Source: Planctomycetota bacterium (GTDB taxonomy: Bacteria > Planctomycetota > MHYJ01 > JACPRB01). Taken from it: a stretch of 32,501 bases of DNA. Under the pieces are notes generated by a model that had not been told where the DNA came from, searched no databases, and saw nothing but the letters and a program-made list of their open reading frames with translations. Made by a program: the position numbers and the translations under genes. Below are positions 7,431-13,854 of the stretch, one piece after another (the stretch's first letter is position 1; every line of letters begins with the position of its first letter). The stretch spans positions 1 to 32,501 of the forward strand of contig JACPRC010000217.1 in NCBI GenBank assembly GCA_016190175.1, in the 5' to 3' direction.

Positions 7431-8378
7431 TCATATGACGAGTTCGGCGCCCGGTCCGTTGAGGACCGAAAGCAGCGCCGGGGACGCGGAATCGGCGCAG
7501 ACGCGGCCGCGGGGGTCGATCCAGAGCTCGTCCTGGGACGCGGCCGAAGGGCCGCGCGCGATCCTCCACGGGACGAGGTGCACGCCCAGAGTCCGCACCA
7601 GTTCCGCCGCCCGGCGGCATTCCGCCGCGCGGTTCGTGCGCGCCAACTCGCCCCACGCGCGGTGCGCGGGCAGGTAGCCCGTCATCAGGCTCAGGGGAAC
7701 ACGCGGCATCTCGCGCGCTAGCCACTCGGCGACCGGCCGGAAGCAGCAGTCGAGATGTCCCGGCATGACGAGGTGCCGGACGATGAGCCGCGACCGCCGC
7801 GCCCATGCGCGCAGGTTCGACCGCACCGCCCCGACGTAGTCCGGCATCGAGGCGATCCGTCCCGCGCACCGGTCGTTCCCGAACTTGAAGTCCGCCAGCA
7901 CCACGTCGGGGATCCCCCGCAGGAGGCGAAGGGCCTCCGCCGAAGCGGTGGCGTTCGTCTTCCAGACGAGAAGGAGCGACCGCGGGACCCGGGCCGCGAT
8001 CTCGATCGCGCCGTCGAGATGGACGGTCGGCTCGCCGCCGAGGATCGTGACGCTGCGAAGCCCCGTCGCGACGCGGATCCGTTCCCCGACGGCGTCCCCG
8101 TCCAGCGGCGTGCCGGCCCGGCCGTCCTGGCTCGCCCCGCCGGTCAGGCAGAACGCGCAGGCCATGTTGCATCCGCTCAGGCTGACGACGTACGTCGGTA
8201 CCAGTTCCGACTCTCCCGCCCACTCGATGCCCTCGTGGAAGACGCGCGTCACGGCGTCCGTCCGGCAGGCGCCCGCCGGTCCGCTCGTGCGATCGGCGCC
8301 GCAGCGGAGGGCGCAGAGACGGCACGCGCGCATCGCCGCCCTCGCCCGGCCTGCGGCTTCCCGCAATTCCCGGCTCAC
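7431..8378 (-). CDS. Radical SAM protein, PflA-like (COG1313 type)
   Basis: A 315-residue radical SAM enzyme. The [4Fe-4S] motif Cx3Cx2C is at Cys70, Cys74 and Cys77 (SGCNMACAFC), followed by the GGEPTVH motif. An extra N-terminal cysteine cluster (Cys19, Cys22, Cys26, Cys38) matches the C-x2-C-x3-C pattern of the PflX/COG1313 group of activase-like enzymes, whose substrates are largely unknown. Fe-S chemistry in the cytoplasm, with SAM cleavage, is expected. No glycyl-radical enzyme gene is in the window. The start overlaps the upstream kinase stop by ATGA, and the Ycf46-like ATPase follows directly, so this enzyme belongs to the kinase-Ycf46 transcription unit. Confidence 0.9.
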   Translation of the reverse strand: MSRELREAAGRARAAMRACRLCALRCGADRTSGPAGACRTDAVTRVFHEGIEWAGESELVPTYVVSLSGCNMACAFCLTGGASQDGRAGTPLDGDAVGERIRVATGLRSVTILGGEPTVHLDGAIEIAARVPRSLLLVWKTNATASAEALRLLRGIPDVVLADFKFGNDRCAGRIASMPDYVGAVRSNLRAWARRSRLIVRHLVMPGHLDCCFRPVAEWLAREMPRVPLSLMTGYLPAHRAWGELARTNRAAECRRAAELVRTLGVHLVPWRIARGPSAASQDELWIDPRGRVCADSASPALLSVLNGPGAELVI

Positions 8379-10738
8379 ATCCTCCCCGCCTTCTTCTTCG
8401 CCTCCGCCAGGACGGACTTCAACTGGCTCTTGAGCGCGGCGTCCAGCGCCCCCGCGCGCTCGAAGTCCTCGATCGCGGCGCCCCAGGCCTGGAGCGCATA
8501 ATGGCAGTGCCCGCGCTCCGCATACGCCGCGGCCAGGTTCGGCTGGAGCCTCGCGGCCTCGGTGAAATCGTGGATCGCGGGGCGATGCTGCTGCACCTGC
8601 CGGTAGATCTTCCCGCGGTTGAAGTACCCCCAGAAGTACTTCGGGTTCAGGTCGATCGCGCGCGTGTAGTCCCCGATCGCGTCGGACGCGTTCCCCTTCG
8701 CCAGGTGCACCGCCGCCCGCCGGTTGTAGCCCAGCGACGCCTTCGGCCGCAGTTCGATGGCCCGTTCGAAGTCCTCCAGGGCCTTATCCAGATCCTTGGC
8801 GTGCAGATGGAGCATCCCGCGATTCAGCCACACGTAGTAGAAAGTGCCGTCCATCTCGATCACGGCCGCGTACTCGACCTCCGCCTCGGCGCTGCGCCCC
8901 TGCGACTGGTGGAGAAGGCCCAGGGAGTACCGGGCGTGCGTGCAGCGCCGGTCCACACGCGCCGCCCGCTCGAAGCCGTCGCGCACCTTCGCGACGTTGT
9001 GCGGCGTCGTCCAGTCGCAGAACGCCCGGAGCAGGATCGCGTGGGCGTCGTCCGGGCGGGATTCGAGATGGCGGTCCAGCGCGAGGGCCGCCTGCGCATA
9101 CTCGCCGCTGCAGTAGATGGCGTACGCGCCCCAGCGGGCCCCGTCCCGCGCGAAGGGATCGTCCCGGCATTCGCGGAACCGGTCCAGCGCCTCCGCGGGG
9201 CGGCGCTCCGCCGCCGCGAGCATCGCCTCCGCGTACGCGCGCTGCACCGGCGATGCGGCCCGCTCGCGGACGCGGTCCAGGTCCTGCGTCACCCGGCGCA
9301 GCGCCGCCGGCGCGTCCACGGCAAGTTCGATCTTCGGCCCCAGGTCGATCGTCCCGTGCTGCTGGAGGAACGGCGTGAGCTCGCCGGATTCCTCGAGGTA
9401 ACGTTCCAGGAGAAGCAGGGCCCGATCGCGGAACGCCTCGACCAGGTCCGGGCGCCGCGCGATGGCGGCGCCGTAGGCCTCGACGGCCTCCGCGGGACTG
9501 CCGGCGATCTCGCGCAGCCGCCCCTCGATCCAGTAGTTCCGCCCCTCCGACGGGTCGGCCGTCCGCGCGCGGACGCACTCCCGGATTCCCTCCGGGACCG
9601 CCTCGGGGGACCGTGCGTCGCGGAGCAGCGCCTCCGCGCGCGCCAGCGCCGCGTCGCGCCCCTCGCGGCGCGCACGATCCTCGCGCTCCCGCCGTTCGCG
9701 TTCCGCGGTGGCCTCCCGCTCCCGCTTGCGGCCCGCGCGCTGCAGCAGGAAGACGTACGTCATGGCCGCCGCCAGGAGGACGGCCGAGGCCGCCCCCACC
9801 ACGATCGCCGCGCGGTTCCGCCTCGCCCGCCGGAAGATCCGCGTCGTCAGGCTCGGGGGCGTCGCGACGATGGGCTCGTCGCGAAGGAACCGGTCGAGGT
9901 CGTCCGCCAGCGCCGCGGCGCTCGCGTACCGCCGTCCCTTCTCCTTCTCGATGCAGTGCAGGATGATCGTGCTCAGGTCCTCCGGGATCTCCGCCCGCAC
10001 CCGGCGGGGATGGATCGGGTCCTTGCTCACGATGTTCAGCATCGCCTCGCCCGAGGTGGGATCGGAGAAGGGGGTCGCGCCGCGCGTCGCCATGGAGTAG
10101 AGCGTCGCGCCGAGCGAGAAGACGTCGGAAGTCGCGTCCAGCTCCTCGAGACGGCCGAGCGCCTGCTCCGGCGACATGTAGGTGGGCGTGCCCACGGTCA
10201 GGCCCGCCTGCGTCGTCCGCGGTCCCCGGCGGAGGACGTCCTGCGCCAGTCCGAAATCCATCACGTAGACCTGGCCCATCGAGTCCACCATGACGTTGCC
10301 CGGCTTCAGGTCGCGGTGGACGATGCCGTTCCGGTGGATGTGGTGGACCCCGCGGGCCGCGTCGCGGACGATCTCGGCGGCGCGCCGGGGCGACAGTTCC
10401 GGCGCCAGCTCCGCGCCCGTGCGGCCGTCGATCAGCTTCATCGCGATGTAGTGGATGCCGCTTTCGTGGCCGACATCGTAGATGGGCACGATGTTCGGGT
10501 GCTCCAGCCGGGCGAGCGTCCGGGCTTCGAGGACGAACCGCCGCAGTTCCTCGCCCTCGCCGGCTCCCCGCACGTTGAGCACCTTCAGGGCCACGCGGCG
10601 CTTCAGCTCGGAGTCCCATGCGTGCCAGACGACGGACATGCCCCCCTGGCCGGCGGGCTCCACGAGGCGGTACTTGCCAAGGCGGGTCCCCTCGCGCGGT
10701 ATGACCGGGTCGCTCCCCACAGGACCATTATAGTCCAT
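8375..10738 (-). CDS. Hanks-type serine/threonine kinase with transmembrane helix and TPR tail
   Basis: A receptor-like kinase of about 787 residues. The cytoplasmic kinase domain shows GKYRLVEPAGQGGMSVV (glycine loop), VALKVL (lysine), HRDLKPGN, DFGLAQ, GTPTYMSPEQ and DVFSLG. One membrane helix follows (AAIVVGAASAVLLAAAMTYVFLL), then a coiled charged stretch and a long TPR array to the C-terminus (for example LDKALEDFERAIELRPKASLGYN, SDAIGDYTRAIDLNPKYFWGY). Start options: ATG 10810 (unlikely), ATG 10738 (given here) and GTG 10720. A perfect TATAAT lies at 10732-10727 on this strand, six bases before the GTG, which would make GTG 10720 a leaderless start. It begins the long operon ending at pilT and is divergent from the ECF sigma gene. 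Its substrates are unknown. Confidence 0.9.
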   Translation of the reverse strand: MDYNGPVGSDPVIPREGTRLGKYRLVEPAGQGGMSVVWHAWDSELKRRVALKVLNVRGAGEGEELRRFVLEARTLARLEHPNIVPIYDVGHESGIHYIAMKLIDGRTGAELAPELSPRRAAEIVRDAARGVHHIHRNGIVHRDLKPGNVMVDSMGQVYVMDFGLAQDVLRRGPRTTQAGLTVGTPTYMSPEQALGRLEELDATSDVFSLGATLYSMATRGATPFSDPTSGEAMLNIVSKDPIHPRRVRAEIPEDLSTIILHCIEKEKGRRYASAAALADDLDRFLRDEPIVATPPSLTTRIFRRARRNRAAIVVGAASAVLLAAAMTYVFLLQRAGRKREREATAERERREREDRARREGRDAALARAEALLRDARSPEAVPEGIRECVRARTADPSEGRNYWIEGRLREIAGSPAEAVEAYGAAIARRPDLVEAFRDRALLLLERYLEESGELTPFLQQHGTIDLGPKIELAVDAPAALRRVTQDLDRVRERAASPVQRAYAEAMLAAAERRPAEALDRFRECRDDPFARDGARWGAYAIYCSGEYAQAALALDRHLESRPDDAHAILLRAFCDWTTPHNVAKVRDGFERAARVDRRCTHARYSLGLLHQSQGRSAEAEVEYAAVIEMDGTFYYVWLNRGMLHLHAKDLDKALEDFERAIELRPKASLGYNRRAAVHLAKGNASDAIGDYTRAIDLNPKYFWGYFNRGKIYRQVQQHRPAIHDFTEAARLQPNLAAAYAERGHCHYALQAWGAAIEDFERAGALDAALKSQLKSVLAEAKKKAGRM
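10727..10732 (-). promoter_or_regulatory. Candidate -10 box (TATAAT) at the kinase start
   Basis: A perfect TATAAT reads on the minus strand six bases before an in-frame GTG at 10720, the same spacing as at other leaderless candidates here. No convincing -35 is visible upstream, where the DNA is a G/C run. If used, the kinase begins at 10720 rather than at the ATG at 10738. Confidence 0.4.
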
Positions 10739-10824
10739 CCCGGGGGCGGGGCGGGGTATGCTTCTGGAGGAAAGCTGAAACCCGCCCGCCGGCGGGACGG
10801 TATTCCCCATCGGCAGGTGAAGAC

Positions 10825-11364
10825 GTGACGCCGGAGATCCCCGACGAGGTCCTCCGCCGGGCGCGCCTCGGCGACCGGGCGGCCTTCCGCGCGCTCGCCG
10901 AGGCCCTCTTGAAGTACACCTTCAACCTGTCGTACCGGATGACCTACAACGCGGCGGACGCGGAGGACCTCACGCAGGAGATCCTGCTGCGGCTCTTTCA
11001 GAACCTGGGGCGGTACGACGCGGCGCAGCCGTTCCTCCCGTGGTTCCGCCGCGTGGCCACGAACTGCGCGCTGAACTGGAAGGAGCGTCTTGCGAACCGG
11101 CGGACGGCGCCGCTGGATCCCGAGCTGGCCCCGGGCGTGGAAGGCGCCTCTCCGTCCGATCCCAGCGAGCGTCTGCGCCAGGCCGTGCAGGACCTGCCGG
11201 CGGAGTACCAGACGTGCCTGGCGCTGCGGTATCTGGAGAACCTCGGCGTCGCCGAGATCGCCTCGACGATGAAGGTGCCGGTCGGGACCGTGAAGACCTG
11301 GCTCTTCCGGGCCCGCGAGGCCCTGAAGGAGCGCCTGAAACCCCATATGGAGCGGATCGTATGA
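10825..11364 (+). CDS. ECF-type RNA polymerase sigma factor
   Basis: A 179-residue sigma-70 family protein with only regions 2 and 4. Region 2 includes NLSYRMTYNAADAEDLTQEILLRLFQ (about 33-58), and region 2.4 WFRRVATNCALNWKERLANRR. Region 4 is LPAEYQTCLALRYLENLGVAEIASTMKVPVGTVKTWLFRAREALKERL (about 125-172). Translation begins at a GTG with a modest AGGTGA site. The anti-sigma gene overlaps by ATGA, the classic ECF sigma/anti-sigma pair. The gene is divergent from the kinase. Candidate targets are the GAACC-N15-CGTC sites near 31.1 and 31.7 kb; this link is inference. Confidence 0.93.
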   Translation: MTPEIPDEVLRRARLGDRAAFRALAEALLKYTFNLSYRMTYNAADAEDLTQEILLRLFQNLGRYDAAQPFLPWFRRVATNCALNWKERLANRRTAPLDPELAPGVEGASPSDPSERLRQAVQDLPAEYQTCLALRYLENLGVAEIASTMKVPVGTVKTWLFRAREALKERLKPHMERIV

Positions 11365-11759
11365 CGTGCGACGAATGGAGGCTGTTCCTGCAGGACTACC
11401 TGGACGGCGCGCTCTCGGAGCCCGCGAAGGCGGCGATCGACCGCCACCTCGCGGAGTGCGAGGGCTGCTTCGCCGACGCCCGGGCGCACCGGAAGGTGCA
11501 GTCGTGGCTGGCGGAGCAACCGGAGATCGAGCCGCCCGCGGGCCTGGCCGACCGCGTGATGGCGCGTCTGTCCCGCCCCGCCCCCGGGTGGCGGCGGGAG
11601 CTCGCGCGGATCGCCGCGGCGGCGGCGCTGCTCGTGGGGCTCGGAGCGGCGGCGGCGATCGCGACGCCGCGGGAGCGGATCGAGTCGGTGCGGCCCCCGG
11701 TGACGCTGGAGGCGCCCAGCCTCGGACCGCTGCTGGAGGCGGCGGGATGGAGGCCGTGA
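11361..11759 (+). CDS. Zinc-binding anti-sigma factor
   Basis: A 132-residue membrane protein. The N-terminal zinc-finger anti-sigma domain has the HxxxCxxC motif (His29, Cys33, Cys36: HLAECEGC). It is followed by a linker and one membrane helix (about residues 76-98, RIAAAAALLVGLGAAAAIA), with a short tail outside. Such proteins hold the ECF sigma factor inactive at the membrane until a signal releases it. The ATG overlaps the sigma stop (ATGA), consistent with balanced synthesis. The short external tail suggests that sensing relies on a partner or on the zinc site itself. Confidence 0.9.
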   Translation: MTCDEWRLFLQDYLDGALSEPAKAAIDRHLAECEGCFADARAHRKVQSWLAEQPEIEPPAGLADRVMARLSRPAPGWRRELARIAAAAALLVGLGAAAAIATPRERIESVRPPVTLEAPSLGPLLEAAGWRP

Positions 11760-11770
11760 GGACGGGATAG

Positions 11771-11805
11771 TTGAACAGATGTTCGAATACTGAACCGTTG
11801 TTCAA
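11771..11805. promoter_or_regulatory. Two LexA-like palindromes upstream of a membrane protein gene
   Basis: GAACAGATGTTC (11773-11784) and GAACCGTTGTTC (11792-11803) are two GAAC-N4-GTTC palindromes with centres 19 bp apart. The first fits the Bacillus/actinobacterial LexA box GAACRNRYGTTC at every position; the second keeps only the half-sites. They stand just before the gene at 11824. Another dimeric repressor with the same half-site is possible. Confidence 0.5.
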
Positions 11806-11823
11806 ACGGATGGAGCGGAACCC

Positions 11824-12357
11824 ATGAACGCGCTGATGCTGGCGGATCTCGCCAAGGCCCAGGAGGGCTTCTACGGGGCGGGCGCCTTCTTCTTTCTCCT
11901 CGCGTCCGCGGCCCTGGCCGCGGCCGCCGTCGGGGGCGTCCTCGCGATGACGCTCGTCGTGACGCCGAGCGTCACCCAGCGGTGCGCGGAAGCCCTGCGC
12001 GCGCGGAGCCTCCTCTGCTTCGTCGCAGGCCTCCCCTTCGTCGGGCTGTTCGTCGTCTTCGCGGCCGTCGGGAAGAAACTGCCCGCGGTCGGGGCGCTCG
12101 GCGTCCTCGCCCTGGCCGTCTTCGCCTTCGTCGGGCTCGCCGCGGCGTCGGAGGACGTCGGCCGGCGCCTCTTCTGGGCGTGCGGGCGAGAGGGATCGCG
12201 CGCGGCGCACCTCCTGGCGGGGTGGACGCTCTTCTTCCTCTCCGCGTGCGTGCCGTTCGTCGGCTGGTTCGTGATCCTGCCCTACGTGCTCCTCTCGGGG
12301 TTGGGATCGATCCTCGTCGGGGCCTTCCGGAGCGAACCTGCGCCGGCGCGCGCCTGA
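11824..12357 (+). CDS. Multi-pass membrane protein, unknown
   Basis: A 177-residue hydrophobic protein with about four membrane segments: AGAFFFLLASAALAAAAVGGVLAMTLVV, LLCFVAGLPFVGLFVVFAAV, AVGALGVLALAVFAFVGLAAA and LLAGWTLFFLSACVPFVGWFVILPYVLL. I do not recognise the family. The ATG lies about 20 bases downstream of two LexA-like palindromes, and the Shine-Dalgarno is GGAGCGG. Being immediately downstream of the sigma/anti-sigma pair suggests a link, but the 64-bp gap and the separate operator-like sites point to its own control. Confidence 0.75.
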   Translation: MNALMLADLAKAQEGFYGAGAFFFLLASAALAAAAVGGVLAMTLVVTPSVTQRCAEALRARSLLCFVAGLPFVGLFVVFAAVGKKLPAVGALGVLALAVFAFVGLAAASEDVGRRLFWACGREGSRAAHLLAGWTLFFLSACVPFVGWFVILPYVLLSGLGSILVGAFRSEPAPARA

Positions 12358-12417
12358 CCGGCGGTGGGAGCGACACGACGGCCGGTCGAATCCTCCCGGG
12401 CCGGCGTTCGGGAGCCA

Positions 12418-12446
12418 TTGGATTCCCTGGCGGGACGGAGTAGAAT
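12418..12446 (+). promoter_or_regulatory. Candidate promoter of the DUF3472 gene
   Basis: TTGGAT (12418-12423), a 17-base spacer and TAGAAT (12441-12446) stand ten bases before the ATG at 12457. No Shine-Dalgarno is present, so a leaderless or almost leaderless transcript is likely. Confidence 0.5.
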
Positions 12447-12456
12447 CCCGGCATCG

Positions 12457-13350
12457 ATGGTGCGTCTCAAGATCACGGCGATCGCGATCGCGGCCACTCT
12501 GCTTTGGGCCGCCCAGTGCGCAGCGGCGCAACACCTGTGGTGGGAAACGGAGAAGCTGGACGACGCGACCTGCCTCTATGGGGAGGTCACGGTCCTGGCT
12601 ACCCATCACGGGATCTACTACTGCGGCGCGAACTGGCATCCCGGCGAACCCGCGGGCGGGTACTGCGGCATCCAGCACAACGGACCGAAGGAGCGTCGCA
12701 CGATCTTCTCCATTTGGGATACGTCGCCGAAACTCCACCCGAACGTGACGCAGGCCGATCCAAAGACGATCTTCAATCGCTTCGGCGGGGAGGGAGAGGG
12801 GGCCCACACGCACATGTTGTGGGACTGGCAGGCGGGAGAGACCTTCCAGTTCTTCGTCCAGAAGCAGCCCGGTTCCGCGGCGGGCACGACGGACGCCCGC
12901 TATTACGTCTACGACCGATGGTCGAGGAAGTGGCGGCATAGCGCCACCATCACGAGTCCCGATGGGGACGCGAAGAGCGGACGAAGCGTACGGACCATCG
13001 GAGGCGGGGGACTCGGCTCCTTCCTGGAGAACTTCGTGGGAAAGGACCGCGCTGTCCCGAAGCTCGCCCTATACCGGCTCTGGCTGGGGAGCAAGGTGGA
13101 CGCCATGACGTGCCTCACCCGGGCGCAGGGCGACGGCACCTGGGGTCAACTCCATGACTCCTACTTTCTCGCGGAGGGAGAGAGCAAGGACTTGAGCTCG
13201 CTGTTCGGAAAAGTGGAGAAGCGGTACGGCAAACCGACCTTCGGACAGGAGGGGACAAAGCTCGCGCCGATCTCGGATCGCCCCCTGCCCGCGGAGCTGG
13301 TGAAACAACTCCAGACCCTGCCACAGGCGCGCAGGGTTCAGAACAAATAG
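12457..13350 (+). CDS. Secreted DUF3472-family protein
   Basis: A 297-residue protein. A signal peptide (residues 1-25, LKITAIAIAATLLWAAQCAAA) is followed by a beta-rich domain with DUF3472 hallmarks: GYCGIQHNGPKERRTIFSIWDTS near 68-90, then a region with glycine and histidine turns (GGEGEGAHTHMLWDW). DUF3472 proteins are secreted, with unknown ligand. I chose the ATG at 12457: it gives a clean signal peptide and follows the promoter; the open frame upstream adds 31 residues without support. An alternative GTG follows immediately at 12460. The C-terminal 90 residues are unassigned. Confidence 0.8.
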   Translation: MVRLKITAIAIAATLLWAAQCAAAQHLWWETEKLDDATCLYGEVTVLATHHGIYYCGANWHPGEPAGGYCGIQHNGPKERRTIFSIWDTSPKLHPNVTQADPKTIFNRFGGEGEGAHTHMLWDWQAGETFQFFVQKQPGSAAGTTDARYYVYDRWSRKWRHSATITSPDGDAKSGRSVRTIGGGGLGSFLENFVGKDRAVPKLALYRLWLGSKVDAMTCLTRAQGDGTWGQLHDSYFLAEGESKDLSSLFGKVEKRYGKPTFGQEGTKLAPISDRPLPAELVKQLQTLPQARRVQNK

Positions 13351-13493
13351 CGACCCGGCCGCGGTGACCGCACCGGACCGCCGCTGAGCCATCCCTCCGG
13401 CGGGTGCGGCTTGCCCTCCGGAACCCATAGGGCGAAGGAGGGGAGGCGTCGGGAAAAATCGAGGAACGAAAGTGAGCGGCACGCGACAACCGG

Positions 13494-13546
13494 CCATCCG
13501 CCGTCAGCCTGGGCGGACGCTCTTGCTGAAGGCCGATTGCTGATGG
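13494..13546. repeat. Short inverted heptamer array
   Basis: CCATCCG and CCGTCAG (13494-13507), an 18-base core, then CTGAAGG, CCGATTG and CTGATGG (13526-13546). Units and register match the arrays near 24.8 and 27.0 kb. The surrounding gap, 13351-13600, holds no gene I can support. Confidence 0.6.
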
Positions 13547-13600
13547 CTCTCGCGCAAACGAGTGCCGGACGCGATCGAGAAGCCGGGACAAGGCCCCGCG

Positions 13601-13629
13601 TTGATTCCGGGACCGGAACCATGTAAACT
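13601..13629 (+). promoter_or_regulatory. Candidate promoter of the small coiled-coil gene
   Basis: TTGATT (13601-13606), a 17-base spacer and TAAACT (13624-13629) stand eight bases before the ATG at 13638. No Shine-Dalgarno is present. Each hexamer matches the consensus at four of six positions. Confidence 0.45.
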
Positions 13630-13637
13630 CCATCGTA

Positions 13638-13841
13638 ATGGCGAAAAACAACGGGTCCGTCGAAAGAAGGGTCGCCGCCCTCGAGAAAAGGACGGGGCGG
13701 AACGAGCGCATCATGATCAAGATGCTCTCGGAGATTCACGCCCAAGGCCGGCGCATCGACGACGTCCTCGCCGTGGCCAGGGCGCAGGGAGAGCGCCTCG
13801 ACATCGTCGTCCGGATGCTCCGGCGCAAGCTGGAAGAGTAA
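13638..13841 (+). CDS. Small coiled-coil protein, unknown
   Basis: A 67-residue basic protein, probably one long helix or a coiled coil: heptad-like leucine, isoleucine and valine spacing runs from ERRVAALEKRTGRNERIMIKMLSEI to RIDDVLAVARAQGERLDIVVRMLRRKLEE. No domain is recognised. Support comes from the well-spaced promoter just upstream, the amphipathic pattern and its lying in an otherwise empty stretch. It ends 14 bases before the convergent propeller gene's stop. It could be a small regulator or a structural peptide; I cannot say more. Confidence 0.55.
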   Translation: MAKNNGSVERRVAALEKRTGRNERIMIKMLSEIHAQGRRIDDVLAVARAQGERLDIVVRMLRRKLEE

Positions 13842-13854
13842 CCCCGGCCTGCGG

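Noticed and set aside
8501-10828. 775-codon plus-strand open frame opposite the kinase
   Set aside because: Antisense shadow; the kinase motifs on the minus strand are complete.
12364-12456. N-terminal extension of the DUF3472 protein
   Set aside because: It would bury the signal peptide and run over the promoter; ATG 12457 is better supported.
13411-13626. 71-codon frame in the gap before the coiled-coil gene
   Set aside because: No start signal, no recognisable motif, and it overlaps the heptamer array.
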